From NCBI GenBank assembly GCA_903868035.1, contig CAIPTQ010000210.1:1-34321 (forward strand): a DNA stretch of 34,321 nucleotides, in the 5' to 3' direction. This document shows positions 24,313 to 32,707 of the stretch, in pieces. Origin of the DNA: an uncultured Phycisphaerales bacterium (lineage in GTDB: Bacteria; Planctomycetota; Phycisphaerae; WQYP01). The translations under genes were made by a program, and so were the position numbers. Numbering within the stretch: the first letter of the stretch is position 1; each line of letters begins with the position of its first letter. Below the pieces are notes generated by a model. That model was not told where the DNA came from, ran no database searches, and was given only the letters and a program-made list of their open reading frames with translations.

Positions 24313-25470
24313 ATGTCAGAAACTGAAGATACCGTTCAAAACGCGGAAGAAGAACAGGCCGGCGCGCAATTGCACGAGGTGGAGCAGAAAAAACGCCGCA
24401 TCGACACCTATTTTCGCACCGTCGCGGCCGTCCATGGCTCGGACATCCACATCAAGTCCGATGTCGTGCCCCGGGTCCGCATCAACGGCGAATTGCGGGC
24501 CCTCAAGACCGACCCCCTCACGCCGGCCGACGTCGATGCCATCGTCGAGGAAATGCTCACTTCCGAGCAGTTGTTTGAATTCAAACAGCACGGCACGGTC
24601 GATCTCGCCTACGCCCTGACCAAGACCGAGCGCTTCCGCGTCAACATCTACCGCCAGCGCGGCATGACCAGCATGGCGGCACGCCGCATCAATCCCCAGA
24701 TTCCCAGCTTCCAGGAGCTCAACCTCCCGGAAATATTCTCCAAGATCGCCGAACGCGAGCAGGGCCTGATTCTCCTGGCCGGCATCACCGGCTCGGGCAA
24801 ATCGACCACCATCGCCGCCATGCTCGAACAGATCAATAACACCAAAAACGTGCATATCATCACCATCGAGGATCCCATCGAGTATTCCTACGTCGATAAA
24901 CGCGCCCAGATCGACCAGCGTGAAATCGGCCTGGATTGCGACAACTTCGAGCATGGCATCCGGGCCATGCTGCGCGAAGACCCCGATGTCATCCTGATCG
25001 GCGAAATGCGCGACCGCTTCACCTTCCAGGCCGCCATGCAGGCCGCCGAAACCGGCCACCTGGTCTTCTCCACCATTCACACCTCCAGCGCCCCCGGGGC
25101 GATCACCCGCCTCCTGGAGCTTTTCCCCAAGGATCAGCACTCCAACGTGCGCCAGGTCATCGCCGCCAATCTCGTCGCCATCGCCTATCAAAAACTCCTC
25201 CCGGCGTTGGACCCGGCGGTCAAACGCGTGCCGGTCGTGGAGGTCATGCTCAATTCCACCGTCGTCAAGAAATTCATTATCGAGGAACGCGAGCTGGAAC
25301 TCGGTTCCGTCATCCGCAACGAAAAAGGCACCGGCATGATCGAGTTCAACGACAACCTCGCGGAATTGGTTACCGCCGAGATCATCTCCTCCAAGGAAGC
25401 CCTCCTGGCCTCGCCCAACCCGGAGGAACTGCGCATGCGCATGCGCGGCATCAAGACCAGCGGAACCTGA
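24313..25470 (+). CDS. PilT/PilU-like ATPase (T2SS/T4P secretion ATPase family)
   Basis: A hexameric motor-type ATPase of 385 residues. The N-terminal PAS-like domain (about 30-130) has GSDIHIKSDVVPRVRINGEL. The core has Walker A GITGSGKST (157-165), Asp box TIEDPIEY (184-191), Walker B VILIGEMRD (226-234) and His box HLVFSTIHT (249-257). All nucleotide-contacting motifs are intact, although the usual RDxET after Walker B reads RDRFT. The first 25 residues are acidic and unlike PilT. The C-terminus ends in KEALLASPNPEELRMRMRGI, similar in pattern to PilU. It is the first gene of a plus-strand set with a degenerate GspE/PilB homologue 85 bases downstream and a CvpA-like protein after that. No pilin, PilC or secretin gene is present here. 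Confidence 0.9.
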   Translation: MSETEDTVQNAEEEQAGAQLHEVEQKKRRIDTYFRTVAAVHGSDIHIKSDVVPRVRINGELRALKTDPLTPADVDAIVEEMLTSEQLFEFKQHGTVDLAYALTKTERFRVNIYRQRGMTSMAARRINPQIPSFQELNLPEIFSKIAEREQGLILLAGITGSGKSTTIAAMLEQINNTKNVHIITIEDPIEYSYVDKRAQIDQREIGLDCDNFEHGIRAMLREDPDVILIGEMRDRFTFQAAMQAAETGHLVFSTIHTSSAPGAITRLLELFPKDQHSNVRQVIAANLVAIAYQKLLPALDPAVKRVPVVEVMLNSTVVKKFIIEERELELGSVIRNEKGTGMIEFNDNLAELVTAEIISSKEALLASPNPEELRMRMRGIKTSGT

Positions 25471-25555
25471 ACGCCCCGCGCTGCCGCTTGAACTTCTTCA
25501 CATTCCCGGGGATCATCCAGCCAGCACAACCACCGGCACAGGAATCTGAATCAGT

Positions 25556-27250
25556 ATGTTCGATTATTTAAACCTTATTTATTGGCTCTTGGCGCTGGCG
25601 AGCTTAGTCGCCTGGGCACGGTTTGCGACTTTTATGTGTACGGATGTCACCAAAAATCTCGTCGATCAGCCCGAACTGCCTTGGAAGCTGGGTTCCGCCG
25701 GCGTCTTCATTCTCATGCTGCTCATTTATCTCGTCATGCCATCCTTCTGGATTTCCCTGCCCGTCAACTTCCTGATCGCCGGCGGCGTCATCGGCGGCTT
25801 CTGGTATCTGCGGGTCAAGACCCTGGGCCCCTCCGGGCATCTTTTCTCCAAGGCCATCCAGGCCGCTGGCAACGTCTCCAAGGGCATCGAGGATCGGAAA
25901 AACGCCCGCCAGGTCCAGCTCACCTATCTCCGGCATGACAACACCCTCATGTCCCTCCCCGGCCCGCAGGATCCCTTGGCCGCCGGCCTGGGCACCGCCG
26001 ATGCCATCGTCATCCAGGCGCTCATGCGGCATGCCGCGATTGTGGACCTGGCCCCCGTGCAGAACGGCTATTCGCTCAACATGATCACCGACGGCGTGCC
26101 CACGATGCAGCCGGCGGTGGAACGCGCCGCCGCCGAGTCGGCCATTCAGGCCCTCAAGGTTCTGTCAGGCCTGTCCGCCGAGGAGCGCCGCCGGCCCCAG
26201 ACCGGCACGTTCCGTTCCCGCGATGCCGAGGGCGCCCAGACCGTCTGGACCGTCCGCACCTCCGGCTCGGTCAACGGCGAACGCGTCGTCCTGGCCGCCA
26301 ACGAACAAGGCCAGTGGGACATGCCCCTGGAGCAACTGGGCCTGACCTCCGAACAACTGGCGGAAGTCAAAAAGCTGACCGCCGACACCAAGGGGCTGGT
26401 TCTGGTCTGCGGACCCCGCGGCCATGGCCGCACGACCACGCTTTATTCCCTGGTGCGCCAGCATGACGCGTTCACCAATTCCGTCCAGACCCTCGAAGTC
26501 AACTCCCAGGCCGAGATGGAAGGCGTCACGATCAATCGCTACGACCCCCGCGCCGGCGCCGAGGCCACCTACAGCAAACTCCTGCATTCCATCATGCTCA
26601 AGGATCCCAACATCGTGCTGGTCTCGCAGATTCCCGACAGCCATACCGCGGATCTGATCACCGGTTACGCCAGCGCCAGTGAAGGCGTCAGCGACGCCCA
26701 TCGCGTCTATACGACGCTGCCGGCGCTGGATTCCTTCACCGCCTTGGAGACCTGGCTCAACCTCAATTCCGACAAGCGCGCCGCCGCCAACGCCCTCCGC
26801 CTCATCGTCGCCCAGCGCCTGATCCGCATCCTCTGCCCCACGTGCAAAATCCCCTATCAACCCGACGAAGCCACCATGAAGCGGCTCAACATCCCCGTCG
26901 GACGCAATCTCCAGTCCTTCAAGGCCAACACCGAACCCATGACCGACCGCAAGGGCAACCAGATCACCTGCCCCGACTGCGCGGGCATTGGCTTCCGCGG
27001 CCGCACCGGCATCTTCGAGGTTCTCGTCGTCAACGACGACATTAAAAAGGCCCTCGCCGCCGGCACCAGCGTCAACCAGATCAAGACCCTCGCCCGCAAA
27101 AACAACATTCTCTTCCTCGTCGAGCATGGCATCCGCAAGTTCGCCACCGGTGTCACCGCCATCCATGAAGTCACACGCGTCATGAATCCCGACAAGCCCT
27201 CCGGCTCCGGACCTGCCGCCAAGTCCGGCGTCCAGCCGGCGCAAAAATAA
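25556..27250 (+). CDS. Membrane-anchored GspE/PilB-like pseudo-ATPase
   Basis: The N-terminus has two to three membrane helices (about 6-24, 46-63 and 66-86), which normal GspE/PilB ATPases lack. From about residue 120 the protein follows the GspE order, but each catalytic motif is altered. Walker A reads GPRGHGRTTT (286-295) with Arg292 in place of the invariant Lys. The Asp box reads TLEVNSQ. Walker B reads DPNIVLVSQIPD (350-361), with Ser-Gln replacing the Gly-Glu pair and Pro replacing Arg. The second His of the His box is Pro (TTLPALDS). By contrast, the zinc-type cysteines CPTC (427-430) and CPDC (472-475) and the following GFRGRTGIFEVL are fully kept. The likely role is structural or regulatory, perhaps a membrane dock for the PilT-like ATPase encoded upstream. 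ATG 25556 has only a weak, distant AGGA. Confidence 0.88.
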   Translation: MFDYLNLIYWLLALASLVAWARFATFMCTDVTKNLVDQPELPWKLGSAGVFILMLLIYLVMPSFWISLPVNFLIAGGVIGGFWYLRVKTLGPSGHLFSKAIQAAGNVSKGIEDRKNARQVQLTYLRHDNTLMSLPGPQDPLAAGLGTADAIVIQALMRHAAIVDLAPVQNGYSLNMITDGVPTMQPAVERAAAESAIQALKVLSGLSAEERRRPQTGTFRSRDAEGAQTVWTVRTSGSVNGERVVLAANEQGQWDMPLEQLGLTSEQLAEVKKLTADTKGLVLVCGPRGHGRTTTLYSLVRQHDAFTNSVQTLEVNSQAEMEGVTINRYDPRAGAEATYSKLLHSIMLKDPNIVLVSQIPDSHTADLITGYASASEGVSDAHRVYTTLPALDSFTALETWLNLNSDKRAAANALRLIVAQRLIRILCPTCKIPYQPDEATMKRLNIPVGRNLQSFKANTEPMTDRKGNQITCPDCAGIGFRGRTGIFEVLVVNDDIKKALAAGTSVNQIKTLARKNNILFLVEHGIRKFATGVTAIHEVTRVMNPDKPSGSGPAAKSGVQPAQK

Positions 27251-27285
27251 CGCCGCGGCCCAGCGCCCCGCCCAAGGAACTCCCT

Positions 27286-29094
27286 ATGCTGCTCAATCTC
27301 ATCGTCACCGTCCTCATCCTCCTCACCACGGCCTATCTGGCCAATCAGGGAATGCTCTCCTCCCTGCTGGCCCTGGCCACATCGATATTTTCCTCCATCC
27401 TGGCCATGGCCCTCCTGGAGCCCCTGCAAGGCCTCATTGGCGGCTGGCGGCCCGATTACGCCCGCGGCGTCACCTTTCTCCTGCTCTTTTTCCTCACCTT
27501 TACCATCACCCGCATCGCCGCCGATATCGCCGTCCCCAAGAATATCAAGCTTTCCACCCTCTACAATCGCGTGGCCGGCGGCACCATCGGCTTCTTCACC
27601 GCCCTGGTCGTCGTCGGCACCCTCCTCATCGGCTTCGAGATGCTCCCCATCAACCGCACTCCCATGGGGTTTGACCGCTTCCCCGACGTCACGGGCATGC
27701 AGGCCCTGGATTCCGACGGCAAGCTTATCCCCGGCCAGACCGCCAAGCCGGGCAACGTCTGGTTCGCCCCCGATCGCTTCGTTTTGGCCATCTGGGACGG
27801 CGCCTCCGGCCGCGCCCTGGGCGGTGACCACTCCTGGGCTTCCATCCACCCCGATCTGACCATCGAGTCCTATGGCTATCGCAATCACGTCGATGGCTCC
27901 AGGCGCGCCCTGCCGGCCGACCTCCTCATCGTCAAGTCCGCCGCCTGGTTGGCTCCCGAAACGAAGTACAAAAGTGAGGAGGGCGTCGATCTTCCATCTC
28001 CCGGCAAACGCCTCGTCATGGTGCGCACGGAGGTGCGCAAGGGCGACCAACCCCCGCACGACTCGGGCGATTCTGACAGCTTTTTACGCACCACCGCCTC
28101 CCAGGCGCGCCTCGTCACCGACAAATTCCGCCAGTGCTACCCCATCGGCTACCTCGAACAAGGGCGGAGCTTTATCCCCTTGGCGCTGGCGGATGGTTAT
28201 GTCCTCGACGATTACACCAAAGCCGCCACTACGGTCCAGGACTGGATCTTTCAGGTGGCCGAGGACGAAAAGCCCGTCTCCATCGAAGTCAAACAACTCG
28301 CCCGCGCCGACTTGAAGGGCTTGGTGCAGGACAAGCAGTCCTCCCCTCTGGCGCTCGCCGAATATCCGGCGCATGCGTATCTGCAGGACATGTGTACCCT
28401 CTCCGTGGAACTCGATCCCACAAAAACCCGGGAACTCAAGTCCGCGCACGTCTACGTTCTGAAGCCCGATGCCGTGCGCGGGGATATTTCCGGCTCCATT
28501 CTCCGCAACGCCAATGACCACGTCCAAGCCTGTCTCCAGGACATGACCAACAATGCCAACGGGTGGAGTCCCAGCGGCAAGCCGGGCGTCCCCGCCCGGG
28601 GGCCTTTTTCCAATGCAGATCATTTTGCCACCAACTTTATGAATGGCAAGGACGAAGAGGGGGTTCCCTGGACAAACCTGATACCAATGGTGCTGCTGGG
28701 GCAAATTACACCCGATGGGGCGCGCAACCTCGCTGCCACTCCCCTTTACTTTAATTCGACCGTCGTCCCCCTCTTACGAAACTCCCGTGGCAGCCTCATC
28801 GTCGCCTCCGCCGGCGCCGACCTGAAATCCGGCTTGGTCACGCTTCCCAAAATCATGGCCGGCAGTCATCCCGTGGTGGTGACAATGCTGGTCTCCAGGG
28901 ATGGCATCGACCGCGCTTACTACGTCTGGGTGACGGAGGTCAAGTTGGGTGAGCAACAAATCGACCGCAACGGCAAACCCGTGGTGGACAAGAACAATAA
29001 ACCGGTGCGGACCAATCAAAGCCAGAAGCTGACTTTCACCGCCGGTGTCGCGAATCCGGCCTTTCAACTCGATCTGGATGAAATAACGCCCTGA
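27286..29094 (+). CDS. CvpA-like membrane protein with large extracytoplasmic domain (602 aa)
   Basis: AAGGAA five to six bases before ATG 27286 supports the start, 35 bases after the previous stop. The first 125 residues form four membrane helices (about 2-20, 23-45, 61-82 and 98-120) in the CvpA pattern, including [24 protein letters not shown] long soluble region of about 475 residues follows that I do not recognise. It contains [18 protein letters not shown], a central mixed alpha/beta part and a C-terminal strand-rich part ending in [10 protein letters not shown]. CvpA proteins are usually about 160-180 residues, so the extension is unusual. Position and spacing make it the third gene of the PilT-like/pseudo-ATPase unit. 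The role is unknown. Confidence 0.8.
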   Translation: MLLNLIVTVLILLTTAYLANQGMLSSLLALATSIFSSILAMALLEPLQGLIGGWRPDYARGVTFLLLFFLTFTITRIAADIAVPKNIKLSTLYNRVAGGTIGFFTALVVVGTLLIGFEMLPINRTPMGFDRFPDVTGMQALDSDGKLIPGQTAKPGNVWFAPDRFVLAIWDGASGRALGGDHSWASIHPDLTIESYGYRNHVDGSRRALPADLLIVKSAAWLAPETKYKSEEGVDLPSPGKRLVMVRTEVRKGDQPPHDSGDSDSFLRTTASQARLVTDKFRQCYPIGYLEQGRSFIPLALADGYVLDDYTKAATTVQDWIFQVAEDEKPVSIEVKQLARADLKGLVQDKQSSPLALAEYPAHAYLQDMCTLSVELDPTKTRELKSAHVYVLKPDAVRGDISGSILRNANDHVQACLQDMTNNANGWSPSGKPGVPARGPFSNADHFATNFMNGKDEEGVPWTNLIPMVLLGQITPDGARNLAATPLYFNSTVVPLLRNSRGSLIVASAGADLKSGLVTLPKIMAGSHPVVVTMLVSRDGIDRAYYVWVTEVKLGEQQIDRNGKPVVDKNNKPVRTNQSQKLTFTAGVANPAFQLDLDEITP

Positions 29095-29109
29095 CCGCTT
29101 CCCCTGGCC

Positions 29110-29165
29110 TACAATAGCTCATCGAACTTCCGGGATCCGCCCCTCGCGTGAGGGACGCGCCCCGG
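29110..29165 (+). promoter_or_regulatory. Possible -10 box and structured leader of the superoxide dismutase gene
   Basis: TACAAT (29110-29115) could be a -10 box, though no clear -35 precedes it. Downstream, CCGGG (29130-29134) pairs with CCCGG (29161-29165) around an inner perfect stem CCCTC-GCGT-GAGGG (29141-29154). The SD GGGGGA (29183-29188) lies beyond. It may instead act as a weak terminator of the preceding gene. Confidence 0.35.
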
Positions 29166-29194
29166 AGCCACACTTTACCCTTGGGGGATTTGCC

Positions 29195-29842
29195 ATGCCC
29201 GCCACTCTTCCTTCCCTGCCCTATGCCCACGATGCCCTCGAACCCGTCATCGACACCTTGACCATGCAAATCCATCACGGCAAACACCACCAGGCTTATG
29301 TCAATAACCTCAACAACGCCCTCGCCGGCAAGGGCGACCTCGAAAGCCGCTCCGCCGACGACCTCATCCGCAACCTCACCACCGTCCCGGACGATATCCG
29401 CCCTGCCGTCCGCAACAACGGTGGCGGACACGTCAACCACTCCCTCTTCTGGACCCTCCTGGCCCCCAAGGGCAAGGGCGGCGGCGGCGAACCCTCCGGC
29501 CCGCTCGCCGACGCCATCAAGGCCTCCTTCGGCGCCTTCGCCGACCTGAAGGCCAAACTCCAGGATGCCGGCGCCAAACGCTTCGGCTCCGGCTGGGCCT
29601 GGTTGATCGTCAAGGACGGCAAACTCGTCGTCACCTCCACCGCCAACCAGGACAATCCCCTCATGCCCGATGCCGTCCTCGCGCCCACCGGCGCCCTCCC
29701 CGGCAAGCCCATCCTCGGCGTGGACGTGTGGGAACATGCCTACTACCTTAAATACCAGAATCGCCGCCCGGATTATCTGGCGGCGATCTGGGATGTCGTC
29801 AACTGGGCCCGGGTGGCGGAACTATACGCCGCCGCGCGGTAA
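29195..29842 (+). CDS. sodA: Superoxide dismutase, Mn/Fe family
   Basis: This enzyme converts superoxide to oxygen and hydrogen peroxide. The 215 residues show all four metal ligands: His27 in [13 protein letters not shown], His82 in HVNHSLFW, Asp177 and His181 in [11 protein letters not shown]. The second-sphere Gln is Gln152 in TANQDNP. The Gln is thus in the C-terminal domain, with Gly rather than Gln before HVNHS, which is the arrangement of Mn-type enzymes. No signal peptide is visible, so it is cytoplasmic. GGGGGA precedes the ATG by six bases. The gene is convergent with the ECF sigma gene; only 28 bases separate the stops. Confidence 0.96.
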   Translation: MPATLPSLPYAHDALEPVIDTLTMQIHHGKHHQAYVNNLNNALAGKGDLESRSADDLIRNLTTVPDDIRPAVRNNGGGHVNHSLFWTLLAPKGKGGGGEPSGPLADAIKASFGAFADLKAKLQDAGAKRFGSGWAWLIVKDGKLVVTSTANQDNPLMPDAVLAPTGALPGKPILGVDVWEHAYYLKYQNRRPDYLAAIWDVVNWARVAELYAAAR

Positions 29843-29870
29843 GCGACTTATTTTTGAACACCGCTGTTTC

Positions 29871-31541
29871 TCACGGCGCCTTTTCCACCACCAGCGTGAC
29901 GGTGAAGGTCTTCGCCGGCGGAACGCCGTTTTCCCAGGAGCGGGCGTAGCCCAGCGTGATGGTGGACTCGCCGGCCTTGACGGCGCGGAACTTGGCGATG
30001 AACGTGCCGCCGGAGCCAACGATGCCCGCGCGGACGGGGGTGCGGACATATTGGATGTCGCCGGCTTGTTCGAGGGCCGTGCCTTCCATCTTGGTGACGG
30101 ACCAGGAATAACCCGTGGTGGGATTGCCCGCGAGGGATATGGCGACCGCCGTGTTGTCGCCGAGCTTGAGAGTCTTGCCCGCGTCGGCTTCGGTGACGGC
30201 AAGCTCGGCGTTGGCATTGGCGGCCGGGGCGGCCGGTTTGGAGGCGGCATTACCTTCGGCCATGCCGGCAAAGGTGTCGGTGATGTCATACGACGCGCGG
30301 ATCGTCAGCGAAATATGCCGTTGCACGATTCCACCGGGGACGCCCTGGGCCACCCATACAGTCACGCGGCCGCGCAGGCCCTGGCCATCGCGGCCCATTT
30401 CCGCCTTGGAATTCGTAGTATAGGTGTACTTGGTGCAGGCGTAGGTCTTGTCGCCGATCTTCAGGTCTTCAGTGCCCGCGGCTTTCGGAAACGCCGGATC
30501 GTTCGCCATGAACTTGGCGGGAATGGTCAGGTTTTCCGCCGGCACATTGGGGGCCGTCGTGATCTTGATCACCGCCTGCTCGGCGGTGAATTCCGCCAGC
30601 GCAAATTGCACGGTACTGATATTGGCTGGCCGGGCGCCCCCCACGGGCGCTCCGCCGCTGATCTGCTCGCTGCGATTAAACGTGACGGTCTTGCCCTCCT
30701 GGCCCTTCCAGACGTTGTACAGCGGATTGGCCACCCCCTGGTTGGTGTCCGGCGCGGTTGCCGCCCCACCGGCCTGTGTGGCCACCGGCGCGCCGCCAGG
30801 TACTCCGCCCTGTCCCAGCGCCGGCATCAGCGCAATGGCCGCCAGCGCCAGTCCCGCTGCCGCCACCATCAATACGCTCGTCTTCATTTTCATCACCTTC
30901 ATCATGAGCATCGTTCCTTTCGCAATCTGTAAAGCCAGGGCGGACGCTTGCCCGCCCAATCCGTTCAGCACCGCCTGCGACACCGCCGCCGGCGCTGCCA
31001 TGGGTTTGCCGAGCATCTCCAGCCCTCCGGGGATTCCCGCCGCCAGCATTCCCTGCCGGGACAGAAGCGCACGGAGCTTCCCCACCGCCCGCTGCACGCG
31101 TTTGTGCGTCGCCTCCCGGCCCAGTCCCAACCGCGCCGCGATCTCCTCATGCGTGCGGCCCTCGTAATAGGCCAGCACCAGCAGTTCCCGATCCGTTTTC
31201 GACAACCGATCCAGCGCCTGATCGATCAGCGGCGAAAGGTCTTCGTCCGCCGGAACTTCTTCTGCACGCATCGCCGCCGCCTTTTTCTCGTGATACAACC
31301 GCCTTCGTGAACGCTTGGCCGCATCCAGGCACGCGTAGCGCGTCACCCGCAACAACCAGGCCCCCAGCACCACCTTGTCATCCATCTCCGGCAGTTTCTT
31401 CTGCAGCACCATGAACACGGCCTGCGTGACATCCGCCGCCAGGTGTACGTCGCGCGCCTGCCGCAGCGCCGACGCATACACCAGATTCAAATTTTCCCGC
31501 ACCAACTGGTCCAGCCGTTCGCGGGTTTCAACCACCGTCAT
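29871..31541 (-). CDS. ECF sigma factor fused through a membrane helix to a chagasin-like (I42) domain
   Basis: I start the protein at ATG 31541, which has GGAG six bases upstream; a longer frame upstream lacks support. It has 556 residues. Sigma region 2 is at about 10-82 (VRENLNLVYASALRQARD, AADVTQAVF, GAWLLRVTRYACLDAAKRSRRR). Region 4 is at about 104-163 (LSKTDRELLVLAYYEGRTHEEIAARLGLG...KRVQRAVGKLR). One membrane helix lies at about 220-243 (TSVLMVAAAGLALAAIALMPAL). An extracytoplasmic domain at about 270-425 is unrecognised. The C-terminal domain (about 447-556) carries the three chagasin-loop signatures: NPTTGYSW (473-480), GSGGTF (509-514) and ARSWENG (533-539, in place of RPWE). I42 proteins inhibit papain-type cysteine proteases. 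The design suggests a tethered sigma factor with its own external sensor. A PDZ protein gene lies 112 bases upstream on the same strand. Confidence 0.88.
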   Translation of the reverse strand: MTVVETRERLDQLVRENLNLVYASALRQARDVHLAADVTQAVFMVLQKKLPEMDDKVVLGAWLLRVTRYACLDAAKRSRRRLYHEKKAAAMRAEEVPADEDLSPLIDQALDRLSKTDRELLVLAYYEGRTHEEIAARLGLGREATHKRVQRAVGKLRALLSRQGMLAAGIPGGLEMLGKPMAAPAAVSQAVLNGLGGQASALALQIAKGTMLMMKVMKMKTSVLMVAAAGLALAAIALMPALGQGGVPGGAPVATQAGGAATAPDTNQGVANPLYNVWKGQEGKTVTFNRSEQISGGAPVGGARPANISTVQFALAEFTAEQAVIKITTAPNVPAENLTIPAKFMANDPAFPKAAGTEDLKIGDKTYACTKYTYTTNSKAEMGRDGQGLRGRVTVWVAQGVPGGIVQRHISLTIRASYDITDTFAGMAEGNAASKPAAPAANANAELAVTEADAGKTLKLGDNTAVAISLAGNPTTGYSWSVTKMEGTALEQAGDIQYVRTPVRAGIVGSGGTFIAKFRAVKAGESTITLGYARSWENGVPPAKTFTVTLVVEKAP

Positions 31542-31653
31542 GCACAACTCCAACAACTCTTTGTTCTTATTATGGACGCTCGCCCCGCCTCTGGACATGA
31601 AATTCCGGGGAATTATTCCGCGTGTACCGCGGCGTTGTTCCCTTCGCACAACT

Positions 31654-32631
31654 TTAATTCCGCGGGTTTTCCGCGCCGTTGGGCGCGGGAATCAGAATCT
31701 CGTCGTCCCATACCGGTGCCGGCGTAATGAGCATAGCCCGTTGCGGCTCCGCCGGCCCCATCCACATCACCTGGCTTTTGTCCCCGGTTTTCAGCGTCTT
31801 CATGAACGCCCCCAGCGCACTGGCGCGCAGTTGCACCATCGTGGCCGCGTCCCCCGTGCCCTCGGGCAATCCCGCCACCTGCACGCCCAGTTCGATCACC
31901 TTGCCTTCCCGCAGAACCGTCATGCGCACCACCGCCCCGGCCGTCAGCCCCGCCACGCGCATGGGAAAGTACGTGTTGTCCAATTCGGGTATATCCGGCG
32001 GAAATCCCACCCCCTCCATCGCCACGATCCGGTCCCCGTTGCGCAGCGCCTGCATCGCCGGAAAGCCCGGCTGCAGTTCCGTCACCATTACCGTCATCGT
32101 CAGGTCTTTATCCTGCGGCGCCAGCTTCACCGGATCCATCTTGTATTTCAGCCCCAGCAGGCTCACCCGCGACTTAAGCAGCGTCCGCGGCTTGAGATAC
32201 AAATGTGCCGCCGCCTGCGTCAGCCGTTCAATCGCCTCGGCATCCGTCTCCTGCTCCAGCGCCTTGACCACCTCGTCCAGCCGCGCCGGCGGCAGCCGCA
32301 GCATCGCCCGCGATGCATCCTCGCGCTCCGTGAACACCTGCGACCGCAGCGCCTCCACCAGCGGCTTGAGCGCCCCCTTCACATCCTGGTCATGGGCAAA
32401 GCCCTCGTTGACGATGGGCAAAATAACGGTTCCGGTAACCCCGCTCACCTGCGGCAAGGGAGGATTAATAATGATGATTTCAGGCGGCAAAGGCTGAAGC
32501 ACCGGCGGCAAAGGCTGAAGCACAAACGGAACCCGCACCTCGGGCGCTGGTTCCACAACCTGCGCCGGCAGCCCTCCGGCCGTCAGCGCCAGCACCCCCG
32601 CCCCCGCCAGGTATTGTCGCCAATCCGCCAT
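31654..32631 (-). CDS. Exported PDZ-domain protein (325 aa)
   Basis: ATG 32631 has GAGG seven bases upstream and opens a signal peptide (YLAGAGVLALTAGGLPAQ). A Pro-rich stretch with a duplicated VLQPLPP follows. A helical, HEAT-like part (about 85-150: REDASRAMLRLPPARLDEVVKAL) precedes a PDZ domain at about 150-255 (VTELQPGFPAMQALRNGDRIVAMEGV, then VVRMTVLREGKVIELGVQV). PDZ domains bind exposed C-termini of proteins, often in envelope quality control. No protease domain is attached. The gene lies between an FHA gene and the ECF sigma gene on the same strand (gaps 76 and 112 bases), which suggests a shared signalling role. Confidence 0.82.
   Translation of the reverse strand: MADWRQYLAGAGVLALTAGGLPAQVVEPAPEVRVPFVLQPLPPVLQPLPPEIIIINPPLPQVSGVTGTVILPIVNEGFAHDQDVKGALKPLVEALRSQVFTEREDASRAMLRLPPARLDEVVKALEQETDAEAIERLTQAAAHLYLKPRTLLKSRVSLLGLKYKMDPVKLAPQDKDLTMTVMVTELQPGFPAMQALRNGDRIVAMEGVGFPPDIPELDNTYFPMRVAGLTAGAVVRMTVLREGKVIELGVQVAGLPEGTGDAATMVQLRASALGAFMKTLKTGDKSQVMWMGPAEPQRAMLITPAPVWDDEILIPAPNGAENPRN
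32483..32523 (-). repeat. 21-base tandem duplication coding for VLQPLPP twice
   Basis: GGCGGCAAAGGCTGAAGCAC occurs at 32483-32502 and again at 32504-32523 (period 21). It is in frame and duplicates a seven-residue Pro-rich unit after the signal peptide of the PDZ protein. Confidence 0.8.
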
Positions 32632-32707
32632 CTTGCCGCCTCAGTAAACGTAACCCTTCCCTTAGACGCACCAACCCTCCTACCGGTTCCATCCAATTCG
32701 TCATTCA

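Noticed and set aside
24313..25470. Assignment as true twitching-motility PilT
   Set aside because: No pilus genes are near, the N-terminus differs and RDxET is changed, so only the family name is given.
29871..31541. Possibility that the sigma factor and chagasin-like parts are two genes joined by an error
   Set aside because: The frame is continuous over the whole length, with an ordered linker and membrane helix between the parts and no homopolymer run where a frameshift would be needed.
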